A stretch of DNA of 64,000 bases from Vreelandella halophila (GTDB lineage Bacteria > Pseudomonadota > Gammaproteobacteria > Pseudomonadales > Oleiphilaceae). Location of the stretch: contig NZ_WMEX01000002.1 of the NCBI RefSeq assembly GCF_009856365.1, forward strand, positions 186,001-250,000, read 5' to 3'. The notes under the pieces were generated by a model, which was given only the letters and a program-made list of their open reading frames with translations, was not told the origin of the DNA and did no database searches. The first letter of the stretch is position 1. Each line of letters opens with the position of its first letter. The translations under genes were made by a program, and so were the position numbers. Of the stretch, positions 1-8,770 are shown in pieces.

Positions 1-236
1 GTGACCAGGCCATGGTGCGGGACGTGATCCGTCGCCATGCCGAGGCCAGGGAAGCCAAACCCGCCGCCGATGACTGGGTCATGATCGATGAAACGGCCAC
101 ACGGCACATCCAGGCCCTGTCTGACCGTCTCTGGACCCGGGCCGAGGGCCACCGCACGCCCACCGGCCGGCTGGGCGAGTTCTGGGACGACCCGGAACCC
201 GAATCCGAAACCATTGACCTGAATGAACTGATGTAA
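1..236 (+). CDS. C-terminal end of an unrecognised protein (partial)
   Basis: The frame is open from base 3 and ends with TAA at 234-236, so the gene begins before the window. An internal ATG at 12 exists, but no ribosome binding site can be judged there. About 78 residues are visible. They are hydrophilic, with a basic helix-like start and an acidic tail ending in DLNELM, and contain no membrane segment or recognisable catalytic motif. The next gene starts about 20 bases after the stop, so it may be co-transcribed with the transporter genes downstream. I do not recognise the family. Confidence 0.6.
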   Translation, partial: DQAMVRDVIRRHAEAREAKPAADDWVMIDETATRHIQALSDRLWTRAEGHRTPTGRLGEFWDDPEPESETIDLNELM

Positions 237-256
237 CGGGCGCCGGAGGAATGGAC

Positions 257-1279
257 ATGAAGACCCTGAAACGCACACTGATCAGCGCGCTGGTCGCCCT
301 GACCCTTGGAACCGCGGTCAATGCCACGGCCCAGGAAGAAGAGGTGATCAAGCGCAGCTTCTGCGTGTTCGACCCGGTGGGCGCCAACGGCCCGCTGTTC
401 GAGCTGATGCAGTCCGCCCGCCCCATGGCGCTGGAGCGCGGTGTGGAGCTGGACATGCGAGCCTACACCAGCGAGAAGATCGCCGCCGAGGAATTCCGCA
501 ATGGTCAGTGCGACTCTGTGCTGCTGACCGGCACCATGGCCCGCGACTTCAACCGCTTCACCGGCTCGCTGGAGGCCATGGGGGCCATCCCCGGCGAGGA
601 AGAGATGCGCATGCTGATGCAGGTGCTCAGTCAGGATAACGCGCGCCAGTACCTCCAGACCGAGAAGTACGAAGTGGTGGGGGTACTGCCGGCGGGTGCG
701 GTCTACCTCTTCCTGGATGACCGCTCGATCGACACCGTGTCGGATCTCCAGGGCAAGCGCATCGCCACCCTGGACCACGACAAGGCCTCCATCACCATGG
801 TCCGGCACGTGGGGGCCTCCGTGGTGGGCTCCAGCACCTCCAACTTTTCCGGGCGCTTCAATAATGGCAGCGTGGACGCCGCCTACGCTCCCGCCGTGGC
901 CTACGAGCCCCTGGAGCTCTACAAGGGCCTGGGCGAGGACGGCGCCATCCTTGACTACACCCTGGCGCAGATGAACTTCCAGATCATCGTGCGGCGCGAT
1001 CGTTTTCCGGATGAGTACGTGAACCAGGTGCGCGACTACGCCTTCAGCCGGGTGGATCAGGCGTACGGGATCATTGAGGATGCCGAGTCCAAGGTGAAGG
1101 AGAAGTACTGGATGCGGCCGACGGAACAGGAGCGCCGGGAGTACAACGCCATGCTGCGCGAGGTGCGCCAGCAGCTTCGCGAGGAAGGCGAATTCGACGA
1201 GACGGCCCTGAAGCTGATGCGCGGCATCCGCTGCCGGGTGGAACCCTCACGTGCGGAATGCGCTCGCTCTGAGGGCTGA
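257..1279 (+). CDS. Periplasmic solute-binding protein of a TRAP-type transporter (AdeT/DUF6091-like)
   Basis: This 340-residue protein has a typical signal peptide (MKTLKRTLISALVALTLGTA, then a cleavage site near NATAQ), so it should be periplasmic. The body resembles the putative solute-binding family once called AdeT or DUF6091, which is found beside TRAP large permeases. Two cysteines (RSFCVF and NGQCDS) lie in the N-terminal lobe and could form a disulfide. An ATG at 251 is also in frame but touches the GGAGGA at 245-250. The ATG at 257 has the normal 6-base spacing and starts directly at the signal peptide, so I chose it. The permease gene follows 26 bases later. The likely role is to capture an organic acid or other small solute and hand it to the permease; the substrate cannot be read from sequence. 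Confidence 0.8.
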   Translation: MKTLKRTLISALVALTLGTAVNATAQEEEVIKRSFCVFDPVGANGPLFELMQSARPMALERGVELDMRAYTSEKIAAEEFRNGQCDSVLLTGTMARDFNRFTGSLEAMGAIPGEEEMRMLMQVLSQDNARQYLQTEKYEVVGVLPAGAVYLFLDDRSIDTVSDLQGKRIATLDHDKASITMVRHVGASVVGSSTSNFSGRFNNGSVDAAYAPAVAYEPLELYKGLGEDGAILDYTLAQMNFQIIVRRDRFPDEYVNQVRDYAFSRVDQAYGIIEDAESKVKEKYWMRPTEQERREYNAMLREVRQQLREEGEFDETALKLMRGIRCRVEPSRAECARSEG

Positions 1280-1305
1280 AGCCACCAACTGACCAGGGTT
1301 GTTGT

Positions 1306-3369
1306 ATGGGTCTGCCACGCCGTACCGGCATCGAATGGTTCTCTTCGCTGCCGGCCTGCCTGATTCTGCTGCTGTTCGTGTTCTTCGCCACGACCACGGA
1401 CTTCCACAACAAGGCGCTCCAGCTTGGGGAGTATTTCTGGTCCGGCTACTACCAGCTGAGGGAGGACCCGGAGCGCCCGGACTGCAACCCCATGGTGGAC
1501 GTCGAGTCCGAAGTGGATCGTCTGGCGGAACGCAGGATGGACGACGAGATCGCGGGCCTGCTCGGCGAGTCCGAGGTGGATCGCGAGGCCATTCGGCGCT
1601 CGGTGATCGCGGCCCAGCGGGCCTGTGAGGCTGACCATCTCCAGTACCAGGCAACGAAGGAACGGATCACGACCCCGGTGCGCCTGTACCGCAGCATGGA
1701 GCAGGGTCTGGCGGAACTGACGGCGGTCGGGCTCAACTGGCAGCGGCCGTTGCTGATCCTGCTGGTCGCCATCTGCGCGGCCACGGCCACCCTGGGGCGG
1801 CACCAGATCGCCATCCGGGGCATCGAGACCCGTACGGACTACCGGGTCTCCTACAGCGCCCAGACCATCGCCAACATGATGCTGCTGGCCTCCAGCTGGA
1901 TCTACCGCAACCACGTGCAGCAGGCCATGGATGTGGTGCCGGCGGCGCGAGACATGCTGAACCTGCTCTGGGTGCTGTGTTTTGCCGTACTGAGTATGGC
2001 CAGTGTCTACCGGCTGCTGCGTGAACCAACAGATCTGCGCACCGGCGGCAGCATCCTGCAGGCGCTGCCCACCATTCCGCTGTATTCGGTGATGTGTTTC
2101 ATCTCCGGGGCCTACTTCCTGAGTTTCGGGTACATGCAGGGCATCGGTGTCTACCTGGGCGCGCTGATGGAGCACGCGGAAATCTTCGTGAACGTAGCGC
2201 TCTACGTCTGGGCGGGCATGATGCTCAAGCAGACACGGGTGGCTACCCTGGTGTTCGACATTTTCCGGCCCCTGCGCATGCCGCCGGAGCTACTGGCGAC
2301 AGTGGCCGTTGTGGTTGCCGCCATCCCAACCGCCTATACCGGTGCCTCCGGTATCTTCGTGATCGCTGCCGGTGCCGTGATCTACCACGAACTGCGTTCC
2401 GCTGGTGCCCGCCGTCAGCTGGCCCTGGCCGCCACCGCGATGTCCGGCTCCATGGGCGTTGTGCTGCGGCCCTGCCTGCTGGTTGTGGTCATTGCGATGC
2501 TCAACCGCGAAGTCACAACGGATGAGCTTTTCAGCTGGGGGGCAATTGTCTTCGCGCTCTCGGCGGTTCTGTTCTTCCTGGTGACCATGCTGTTCAACCG
2601 CCAGAGCGAGATGAAGCTGGCGCCTTTGGGTGAAGCCATTCCAGAGATGCTCCAGGCCCTGCGGCCGCTGATTCCCTATGCTCTGGTGGTCGCCGCGGTG
2701 GTTCTGGCTTACAGTTGGGGGTTGGGCGTGGGCCTGGACGAATTCTCAGCGCCACGGATCCTGCCCGTCATGCTGCTCAGCATCCTGGTGTTCGAGGCCA
2801 TCCGCTTCCGGGGCCGGGAGCTGCCGCAGACCGCCGGCGGCCAGGCGCACAGCGGCTTTGAGCCAAGCCTGCGCCACGCCACCAGTGATACCACCGCCGA
2901 GATCGGGGCGCTGCTGCTGCTGTTCGGGCTCTCCATCAGCCTGGGCGGCGTGATTGAACGCGCCGAACTCATGGACCTGTTCCCGGACAGCGTGGCGAGC
3001 CCCTGGATGGCCATGGGCCTGATGGTGCTGCTGCTGGTGGGTCTGGGCATGATCATGGATGCCTTCGGCGCCGTCATCCTGGTGAGCGCCACTGTGGCGA
3101 GCTTCGCCTACCAGAGCGGAATCGACCCTGTACACTTCTGGATGGTGACGCTGGTGGCGTTCGAGCTGGGCTACCTGACGCCGCCCGTTTCCCTCAATCA
3201 CCTGCTTACGCGGCAGGTGGTGGGTGACGAGGAGGTACGCCTGGCGCGCACGGAGGCCAGTGGTGGCAGCTTCTACCAGCGTCATGAACGCATCGTCATG
3301 CCCATGGTGGTGATGGGGACAGCGCTGGTGCTGGTGGCGTTCGTGCCCCTGCTTCTCTACGCCCTGTGA
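1306..3369 (+). CDS. TRAP transporter large permease, extended form (DctM-like)
   Basis: This 687-residue inner-membrane protein has many hydrophobic segments. The C-terminal two thirds resemble the DctM large subunit of TRAP transporters, with repeated long segments, helix-breaking glycines and the GYLTPPVSLN motif near residue 625. A plain DctM is about 430 residues. The extra ~250 N-terminal residues hold one helix at about 10-30, a charged soluble stretch of about 100 residues, and further helices from about 145. This looks like a fused small (DctQ-like) subunit, which would explain why no separate small-subunit gene is present. With the upstream binding protein it should form a complete sodium-driven uptake system. 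A bidirectional terminator follows directly. Confidence 0.8.
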   Translation: MGLPRRTGIEWFSSLPACLILLLFVFFATTTDFHNKALQLGEYFWSGYYQLREDPERPDCNPMVDVESEVDRLAERRMDDEIAGLLGESEVDREAIRRSVIAAQRACEADHLQYQATKERITTPVRLYRSMEQGLAELTAVGLNWQRPLLILLVAICAATATLGRHQIAIRGIETRTDYRVSYSAQTIANMMLLASSWIYRNHVQQAMDVVPAARDMLNLLWVLCFAVLSMASVYRLLREPTDLRTGGSILQALPTIPLYSVMCFISGAYFLSFGYMQGIGVYLGALMEHAEIFVNVALYVWAGMMLKQTRVATLVFDIFRPLRMPPELLATVAVVVAAIPTAYTGASGIFVIAAGAVIYHELRSAGARRQLALAATAMSGSMGVVLRPCLLVVVIAMLNREVTTDELFSWGAIVFALSAVLFFLVTMLFNRQSEMKLAPLGEAIPEMLQALRPLIPYALVVAAVVLAYSWGLGVGLDEFSAPRILPVMLLSILVFEAIRFRGRELPQTAGGQAHSGFEPSLRHATSDTTAEIGALLLLFGLSISLGGVIERAELMDLFPDSVASPWMAMGLMVLLLVGLGMIMDAFGAVILVSATVASFAYQSGIDPVHFWMVTLVAFELGYLTPPVSLNHLLTRQVVGDEEVRLARTEASGGSFYQRHERIVMPMVVMGTALVLVAFVPLLLYAL

Positions 3370-3387
3370 CAGGTTCGCCTGAATGAA

Positions 3388-3422
3388 AAAGGCCCCGGTC
3401 ATGTGATCACGCCGGGGCCTTT
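3388..3422. terminator. Bidirectional Rho-independent terminator
   Basis: An 11-bp perfect inverted repeat, AAAGGCCCCGG at 3388-3398 and its complement at 3412-3422, encloses a 13-base loop. It sits between the convergent ends of the TRAP permease and pckA. On the minus strand the stem runs into TTTTTC, the better U-tract, so it should stop pckA transcripts. On the plus strand it ends in TTTCC and is weaker. Confidence 0.85.
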
Positions 3423-3456
3423 CCGCTTGAGCGCCCGACAGGGCGCGGAGGCGGGC

Positions 3457-4995
3457 TTACTGACGCAGCTTCGGGCCGGCGTTGACGATCGAATCCGGCA
3501 CGTCGAACTTGCTGAAGTTCTCGACGAACTGGCTGATCAGCTCCTGAGCCTTTTTGTCGTACTCGGCCGGGTCATCCCAGGTGTTGCGTGGGTTGAGCAG
3601 CTTGGTCTCAACGCCCGGTACCGACGTCGGCACGTCCAGGTTCAGGTCTTCCAGATGCTCGGTCTCGACGTCGTCCAGCTCACCATCCTGGATGCCATTG
3701 ATGATGGCCCGCGTGGTGGGAATGGAGAAGCGCTTGCCCACACCGTAGGGGCCGCCGGTCCAGCCGGTGTTCACGAGGAAGACCTTGCTGTCGAACGCGT
3801 CCATCCGCTTCATCAGCAGTTCGGCGTAGACGCCGGCCGGGCGCGGGAAGAAGGGCGCTCCGAAGCAGGTGGAAAAGGTGGACTGCAGCCCCTCGCCGGA
3901 CCCCATCTCCGTGGAGCCCACCAGTGCGGTGTAGCCACTGAGGAAGTGGTAGGCCGCGGATTCGCGCGAGAGGATGGACACGGGCGGCAGCACGCCCGTC
4001 ATGTCGCAGGTCAGGAAGATGATGTGCTTGGGCTCGCCGGCACGATTCTCCACCACCCGCTTTTCAACATGGTCCAGCGGGTAGGCGCAGCGGCCGTTCT
4101 CGGTAAGGGAGGTGTCCGTGTAGTCCGGCTCACGAGTCGCCTCATCCACCACCACGTTCTCAACCAGGGCGCCGAACTTGATCGCGTCCCAGATGATGGG
4201 CTCGTTCTTGCGCGTCAGGTCGATGGTCTTGGCGTAGCAGCCACCCTCCAGATTGAAGACGGTGCCTTCTCCCCAGCCGTGCTCGTCGTCACCGATCAGG
4301 TGGCGGCTCTGGTCGGCCGAGAGGGTGGTCTTACCGGTACCGGAAAGACCGAAGAACAGGCAGACGTCGCCGTCATCGCCCACGTTGGCGGAGCAGTGCA
4401 TGGGCAGCACGTCATGGTCCGGCAGCAGGAAGTTCTGCACCGAGAACATGGCCTTCTTCATCTCGCCGGCGTAGTGCATGCCCGCGATCAGCACGCGCTT
4501 GCGCGCGAAGTTGATGATGACGGTGGCGTTACTGTTGGTGCCGTCGCGTTCGGGCACGCACTCGAAGTTCGCCGCGTTCAGGATTTCCCATTCCGGGTTG
4601 TCGATGGGGTTGTACTGATCAGGGCGGATGAAGAGGTTCAGGCCGAACAGATTCTGCCAGGCCGTCTCGGTGGTCATCTTCACCGGCAGGTAGTAGTTCG
4701 GGTCCGAGCCCACGTGCACGTGCGAGGTGAAGTGCTCATGCTCACCCAGGTATGTCTTCACGCGCTCCCAGAGCGCATCGAATCGGTCCGCATCGAAGGG
4801 GTGATTGATCTTGCCCCAGTCGATCTGGTTAACGGTGCTGGGCTCTTCAACAATGAAGCGGTCCACCGGGGAGCGACCGGTGCGTTCGCCGGTGGTCACC
4901 ACCAGTGAGCCATTGGAGGCGAGTTTGCCCTCATTCCTTTCCAGCGCCAGCTCAACAAGCCGGGCCGGGCACAGATCCGTGTAGGTTTTACTCAC
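3457..4995 (-). CDS. pckA: Phosphoenolpyruvate carboxykinase (ATP)
   Basis: This 512-residue cytoplasmic enzyme converts oxaloacetate and ATP to phosphoenolpyruvate, CO2 and ADP, the first committed step of gluconeogenesis. Its length fits the ATP-dependent family. The P-loop [11 protein letters not shown] lies near residues 213-223 and is followed by the metal-binding [12 protein letters not shown] stretch. The N-terminal [14 protein letters not shown] motif is also typical. The frame stays open a further 72 codons upstream, but family alignment and an AGTGAGG ribosome site 5 bases ahead support a GTG start at 4995 (reading SKTYTDLCP next). It is a single gene ending at the bidirectional terminator. 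Its long leader with two hairpins is described separately. Confidence 0.97.
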   Translation of the reverse strand: MSKTYTDLCPARLVELALERNEGKLASNGSLVVTTGERTGRSPVDRFIVEEPSTVNQIDWGKINHPFDADRFDALWERVKTYLGEHEHFTSHVHVGSDPNYYLPVKMTTETAWQNLFGLNLFIRPDQYNPIDNPEWEILNAANFECVPERDGTNSNATVIINFARKRVLIAGMHYAGEMKKAMFSVQNFLLPDHDVLPMHCSANVGDDGDVCLFFGLSGTGKTTLSADQSRHLIGDDEHGWGEGTVFNLEGGCYAKTIDLTRKNEPIIWDAIKFGALVENVVVDEATREPDYTDTSLTENGRCAYPLDHVEKRVVENRAGEPKHIIFLTCDMTGVLPPVSILSRESAAYHFLSGYTALVGSTEMGSGEGLQSTFSTCFGAPFFPRPAGVYAELLMKRMDAFDSKVFLVNTGWTGGPYGVGKRFSIPTTRAIINGIQDGELDDVETEHLEDLNLDVPTSVPGVETKLLNPRNTWDDPAEYDKKAQELISQFVENFSKFDVPDSIVNAGPKLRQ

Positions 4996-5316
4996 GATGA
5001 CCTCACTTTCAGATGTTTCAAATCGGTTGCGGCGCGCGGCTGCCGGGATGAAAGGGCAGCGCGGCGGCCCGGGGGTGCGGATGGTTGTTCGGGGCGCACC
5101 CCTCCAAGCGGTAGCACGCCGCCACGCTCGCGGCGTGCCGGGGTGCGGGAAAGCATTCCTGTCGTCTACAGGCGCGACAGTATGCCAGAACCTTTCGGTA
5201 ATTACGACCATCGCACGGGGGCTGGAGTGGGCCAGCGGGTAGTGATGAGGACTTTCTCCCTTTGGGGTGGGACGGTACCTTGGAGGACGAATCAGTGTGG
5301 TAAATCAGGTAGGGAT
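4996..5316. promoter_or_regulatory. pckA leader and divergent promoter region with two GC-rich hairpins
   Basis: This 321-base gap separates pckA (minus) from the nitronate monooxygenase gene (plus). Two perfect inverted repeats lie on the pckA side: 8-bp arms GGGGTGCG (5072-5079) and complement (5095-5102), and 9-bp arms GCACGCCGC (5114-5122) and complement (5130-5138) with a 7-base loop. They would lie in the 5' untranslated part of pckA mRNA if the promoter is beyond 5140. I see no convincing -35/-10 pair; TACTGT on the minus strand near 5180 is a weak -10 candidate. Neither hairpin has a following U-run. Confidence 0.45.
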
Positions 5317-6306
5317 ATGACTGAACAGAGCCTCGAAACACCCCTTACGCGCCTTCTCGGCATCCGCCACCCCATCCTGTCCGCGCCAATGGCGTGGGTC
5401 GCTGGTGGGCACTTGGCCTCGGCGGTCTCGGAGGCCGGTGGGCTGGGCCTGATCGGGGGTGGCTACGGTGATGCGGAGTGGCTTGAGCGGGAGCTGGCCA
5501 ACGCGGCTGACACGCCCGTTGGCGTTGGCTTCATCACCTGGAGCCTGAAGCAGAAGCCGGAACTGCTTGACCAGGTGCTTGCGCATCAGCCCGGGGCCAT
5601 GATGCTGTCGTTCGGGGAACTAGCCGGGTTTGCCCAGCGGATCAGGGAAGCCAATTGCTGCCTGCTGGCACAGGTCCAGACCGTGGAGCAGGCAAAGAAG
5701 GCCGTGGATGAAGGGGCGGACGTCATCATCGCCCAGGGCACCGAGGCCGGTGGGCACGGCGCGAACCGGGCCACGCTGCCCCTGGTTCCTGCGGTGGTCG
5801 ATGCCGTTGGCTCTGTCCCCGTGGTCGCCGCCGGTGGTATCGCGGACGGGCGCGGCGCAGCGGCGGCCATGATGCTCGGGGCAAGTGGGGTCCTGATGGG
5901 CAGCCGCTTCTACGCCACCGAGGAATCCCTGGCGCATCCCATCGCCAAGGCGGGCGCGGCTGACGCCCATGGTGACGACACGGTTCGCGGTTCCGTATTC
6001 GATCGGTTAAGGGGCTACGGTTGGCCGGAACCCTACACGTTGCGCAGCCTGCGCAACCGCATGACCGACCAATGGCACGGCGATCTGTCCCACCTGGAAG
6101 ACAACCTTACCGAGGAACGCGAACGCTTCCAGGCCGCGATAGAGAATGCGGATTTCGAACTCGCGCCGCTGATCGTGGGTGAAGCGGTGGATCTGGTTGA
6201 TCGGGTGCAGTCGGCTCAGGAAGTCGTCGAAGGTGTGGTTGCTGAAACGACCGCGTTGCTTCAGAAGGGAGCGCCGAATGTCTCATTGCATTCCGGGGGC
6301 ACTTGA
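5317..6306 (+). CDS. Nitronate monooxygenase / 2-nitropropane dioxygenase family flavoprotein
   Basis: This 329-residue TIM-barrel FMN protein probably oxidises alkyl nitronates, a detoxification reaction. Family signatures are the N-terminal LLGIRHPILSAPMAW, the GGLGLIGGGYG glycine-rich turn, and EAGGHG near residue 145, which holds the catalytic-type histidine. The phosphate-binding VVAAGGIADGRG and GVLMGSRFYAT follow. The open frame extends further upstream, but the ATG at 5317 has an AGGTAGGG site and starts where family members start. The last ~90 residues are charged and helical. The family also contains enoyl-reductase-like members, so the exact substrate is uncertain. Confidence 0.85.
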   Translation: MTEQSLETPLTRLLGIRHPILSAPMAWVAGGHLASAVSEAGGLGLIGGGYGDAEWLERELANAADTPVGVGFITWSLKQKPELLDQVLAHQPGAMMLSFGELAGFAQRIREANCCLLAQVQTVEQAKKAVDEGADVIIAQGTEAGGHGANRATLPLVPAVVDAVGSVPVVAAGGIADGRGAAAAMMLGASGVLMGSRFYATEESLAHPIAKAGAADAHGDDTVRGSVFDRLRGYGWPEPYTLRSLRNRMTDQWHGDLSHLEDNLTEERERFQAAIENADFELAPLIVGEAVDLVDRVQSAQEVVEGVVAETTALLQKGAPNVSLHSGGT

Positions 6307-6377
6307 TAGGATGAATGGGCGATTTCTGGCTTGGATGCCACAGGGGCAATTACATTGTTGAAGCGGCGGACGTGGAA

Positions 6378-6686
6378 CTAGTCTCTGTTGCGCCAATACC
6401 CCGGTTTTCTGGAATGGTGGGCTACGGCAATCACAACCGCCTCGGTTCCCGTCTCAATAACAACGAGATCATAGGGAAAGCAGTCGAGCATGAGTCGCTT
6501 CGCACCCGAATTACCCGCTTCGCCAGGAAGGGGTGATAAAGGAAGGTAATTTTCTTCAATAATATCCAGAGCCCTGTCGATAGCTGTGAAAAACTCGGCG
6601 CCAAGGCCTGGCTGTTCGGATTCATACCATGCGGCTGCCTCTTCTGCTTCCTGCGAGGCCTCTTCCAGTATCCTTACTGTTCTCAC
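6378..6686 (-). CDS. RelE/ParE-superfamily toxin
   Basis: This 102-residue protein matches small ParE/RelE toxins: an N-terminal helical part (EEASQEAEEAAAWYESEQPG), then FFTAIDRALDIIEEN, then a beta-rich C-terminus with a FPYDLVVIE and VIAVAHHSRKPGYW ending. The histidine/arginine-rich tail is typical of ParE-type members. It follows the antitoxin gene with a 2-base gap, the usual antitoxin-first order. ParE toxins inhibit gyrase and RelE toxins cleave mRNA; which applies here cannot be decided from sequence. Confidence 0.85.
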   Translation of the reverse strand: MRTVRILEEASQEAEEAAAWYESEQPGLGAEFFTAIDRALDIIEENYLPLSPLPGEAGNSGAKRLMLDCFPYDLVVIETGTEAVVIAVAHHSRKPGYWRNRD

Positions 6687-6688
6687 TG

Positions 6689-6925
6689 TTATTCGCCCAG
6701 CCTGCCCCTCATTGTTTGCCGGAATTCATCACGGGTCAGCAACCGGGCATTACCCTCTCGGACACGGGAGGCACGCTGAACGACTTCCTCGTTCCACGCC
6801 TGTTCAGCCGAGTCATCGCGCGGGCCATCCAGGCTCATAATGAGCTCACGGGCCAATTCGGCACGTTCTGACTCAGAGAGATTCGAGATCTGGGAGCGGA
6901 GGTGGCTCAATGCTTCAGTTGTCAT
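6689..6925 (-). CDS. Antitoxin, addiction-module component (TIGR02574-like)
   Basis: This 78-residue protein begins MTTEALSHLRSQISNLSES and contains the LSESERAELARELIMSLDG stretch, followed by acidic residues and EEVVQRASRV. That pattern is typical of the small addiction-module components paired with ParE-like toxins. It lies immediately upstream of the toxin gene on the same strand and should be transcribed first and repress the pair. It is divergent from the Mut7-C gene at 7003, so the 77-base gap between them must hold both promoters. Confidence 0.85.
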   Translation of the reverse strand: MTTEALSHLRSQISNLSESERAELARELIMSLDGPRDDSAEQAWNEEVVQRASRVREGNARLLTRDEFRQTMRGRLGE

Positions 6926-7002
6926 GTTGACTCCATGAACCGCAGTACTTTAATGCTATCCGGATTGGACAACCTGGACAAGCTGCATGCGGAGCGAGGC
7001 GG

Positions 7003-7494
7003 GTGCCTGTGCGACTACTCTGCGACGAAATGCTCAATGGCATCGCCCAATGGCTGCGCGTTGCGGGGTACGATACCGCGGTGCCCACGCCGGGGCTTCC
7101 GGACGATCAGCTGATGGCTCAGGCGCGTGCCGAAGGGCGCTGGCTGCTTACCGCTGATTCCGATCTTCTGGCGTTCGCCGATGCGGCCCGCTATGTCATC
7201 TATCTGCAGGGTCAGGATGACGGGGCCCGTCTCCGGGAGTTGACCCTGCGTCTGGACCTGGACTGGTGCCGGGCGCCGTTCACCCGCTGCAAGAACTGCA
7301 ACACGCCATTGCACGAGGCGAGCGAATGGGAGGTGGCGCATTACTACCCCGGTTCCATCTGGTTGGACGGGCAGAGTGTCTGGGCCTGTTCGAGTTGCTG
7401 CCAGCTGTTCTGGGAGGGCAGCCATGTGCGGCGGATGTGGGCGCAACTGGAGGCCATGAACGGTTGGCGTCAGGCGGGCTCATCAGGAAACTGA
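7003..7494 (+). CDS. Mut7-C RNase-fold (PIN-like) domain protein
   Basis: This 163-residue protein begins RLLCDEMLNGIAQWLRVAGYD, followed by D-containing LLTADSDLL, the acidic signature of the Mut7-C/PIN-like fold. The C-terminal part carries a zinc-ribbon-like set of cysteines (CKNCNTP near residue 98 and CSSCCQLFWEGSHV near 128), as in other Mut7-C proteins. It is predicted to be a metal-dependent RNase or nucleic-acid-binding protein; its substrate is unknown. The start is GTG at 7003, with a GGAGCGAGG site upstream. The methyltransferase remnant starts 16 bases after it. Confidence 0.8.
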   Translation: MPVRLLCDEMLNGIAQWLRVAGYDTAVPTPGLPDDQLMAQARAEGRWLLTADSDLLAFADAARYVIYLQGQDDGARLRELTLRLDLDWCRAPFTRCKNCNTPLHEASEWEVAHYYPGSIWLDGQSVWACSSCCQLFWEGSHVRRMWAQLEAMNGWRQAGSSGN

Positions 7495-7509
7495 ACAGGG
7501 AGAGTCACT

Positions 7510-7764
7510 TTGGAACTGGATCATGTCGTCCCCTGGGGGCGCTCTTTCGAGGAATACCAGCGGATGTTCAACCTGGCGCCCGCCGACCTGGATAAGCGTA
7601 TCCTGGGTTGTGGCGATGGCCCCGCCAGCTTCCATGCCACGCTCACGGCCCGTGGTGGCCGGGTGGCGAAAGAGGTCAGGGTCTTTCCGTTGGTGTCCCT
7701 AGATCCGGTTGATTATCGGTTCCAGAAGGGGGCAACCGAGATGCTGGTGGCGACGAGGGCATAG
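7510..7764 (+). pseudogene. Internally deleted SAM-dependent methyltransferase remnant
   Basis: Only 84 residues remain in frame. The N-terminal part (GRSFEEYQRMFNLAPADL, then RILGCGDGPASFHATLTARGG) is the start and SAM-binding glycine loop of a methyltransferase family normally about 230 residues long. Without any frameshift it joins KEVRVFPLVSLDP and YRFQKGATEMLVA, which match the C-terminal end of the same family. The core, including motifs II to IV, is absent. The join falls at about 7668-7674. I interpret this as an in-frame internal deletion of roughly 430 bases, leaving an inactive remnant. The start is a TTG at 7510. The recall of family length is from memory. Confidence 0.65.
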
Positions 7765-7803
7765 GGCCGCCTTGCGGCGACCCTGAGCCGGGGTATCGGT
7801 GCT

Positions 7804-8232
7804 TCAGACCGTTACCACCAGCTCCACCGGCACGTTGTTCCGGGTGGCGTTGGAGTAGGGGCACACCTGGTGCGCCTTGTGCACGAGCTCCTCGGCCTGT
7901 TGCTGCTCGAAGCCCGGTACGTGCACGTTCAGGGTAACCGCCAGGCCGAAGCCTTCGCCCTCCGGGCCGATGCCCACCTGACCGGTGATGGCGGTTTCTT
8001 CCGGCAGCTCGACCTTGGCCTTGCCGGCGACCAGTTTCAGGGCGCCGATAAAGCAGGCGGAGTAGCCGGCAGCAAAGAGCTGCTCGGGGTTGGTACCTTC
8101 ACCACCGGCACCGCCAAGTTCCTTGGGCGTGGTGAGCTTGACGTTGAGTTGGCCATCGTCACTGGTGGCCTTGCCGTCACGGCCACCGCTGGCGGTTGCC
8201 TGGGCCTGATAAAGGATTTTTTCTGCACCCAT
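7804..8232 (-). CDS. ohr: Organic hydroperoxide resistance protein Ohr
   Basis: This 142-residue thiol peroxidase of the Ohr/OsmC family reduces fatty-acid and other organic hydroperoxides. The two catalytic cysteines are present: C60 (SACF) and C124 ([11 protein letters not shown]). The supporting residues R18 and E50 of the active site are also present. Ohr is a cytoplasmic dimer recycled by lipoylated proteins. It is encoded beside its MarR-type regulator on the same strand, with an operator-like palindrome about 40 bases upstream of its start, so it should be induced by organic peroxide. Confidence 0.95.
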   Translation of the reverse strand: MGAEKILYQAQATASGGRDGKATSDDGQLNVKLTTPKELGGAGGEGTNPEQLFAAGYSACFIGALKLVAGKAKVELPEETAITGQVGIGPEGEGFGLAVTLNVHVPGFEQQQAEELVHKAHQVCPYSNATRNNVPVELVVTV

Positions 8233-8271
8233 GATGATTTCTCCTCTCTCTTTCGCTTTGATTGCACGCTA

Positions 8272-8291
8272 TTAAATCGCGCACGATTTAA
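8272..8291. promoter_or_regulatory. Predicted OhrR operator upstream of ohr
   Basis: A perfect 8-bp inverted repeat, TTAAATCG (8272-8279) and CGATTTAA (8284-8291), is separated by CGCA. It lies about 40 bases upstream of the ohr start, a position that can overlap the promoter. The same half-site recurs upstream of ohrR at 8781-8790. MarR-family OhrR proteins bind AT-rich palindromes of this size. Confidence 0.7.
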
Positions 8292-8309
8292 ATAATCCAA
8301 AAAAATGCC

Positions 8310-8759
8310 TCAGCTGGCCAGCCGCTCTCGCAGGTTGTGCAGGTCGTCGCGCAGCCGCTCCAGCTCATCCGGGCTGCACTGCGTGGCACACATGACGGAC
8401 TCCGGCACCGCTTCGGCTTTCTCGCGCAGTTTGTGGCCCTGTTCCGTAAGCACTACGGCCACCTGCCGCTCATCCTGGCGGCTGCGCTGGCGTTGCAGCA
8501 GGCCCGCCCCTTCCAGCCGCTTGAGCAGGGGGGTGAGGGTGGCCGAGTCCAGGAAGAGCCGTTCGCCGATCCCGGAGACGGTCTGGCCGTCCTGCTCCCA
8601 CAGCACGAGCATGACCAGGTACTGCGGGTAGGTCAGGTCCAGTTCCCGCAGCAGTTTCCGGTACACCTTACTCATGGCCAGCTGCGCCGAGTACAGGGCA
8701 AAGCAGACCTGTCGGTCCAGTGCCAGCAGGCTTTCCTGTGAGTCGTTGCGATCAGTCAT
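8310..8759 (-). CDS. ohrR: OhrR, MarR-family organic-peroxide-sensing repressor
   Basis: This 149-residue winged-helix regulator has the OhrR start [16 protein letters not shown], with the reactive cysteine at about residue 19, and the wing [14 protein letters not shown]. The family represses ohr until the N-terminal cysteine is oxidised. Upstream in-frame ATGs at 8768 and 8795 also exist. The 8795 start would begin inside the AT-rich operator-like sequence, so I prefer the ATG at 8759. A second and third cysteine (CATQC) occur near the C-terminus and may form the disulfide seen in two-cysteine OhrR proteins. Confidence 0.9.
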   Translation of the reverse strand: MTDRNDSQESLLALDRQVCFALYSAQLAMSKVYRKLLRELDLTYPQYLVMLVLWEQDGQTVSGIGERLFLDSATLTPLLKRLEGAGLLQRQRSRQDERQVAVVLTEQGHKLREKAEAVPESVMCATQCSPDELERLRDDLHNLRERLAS

Positions 8760-8770
8760 GCCACGCATCT

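Noticed and set aside
3403-4908. Long plus-strand frame opposite pckA
   Set aside because: It is antisense to a certain gene, has no family-like sequence, and is explained by the GC-rich third-codon pattern of pckA.
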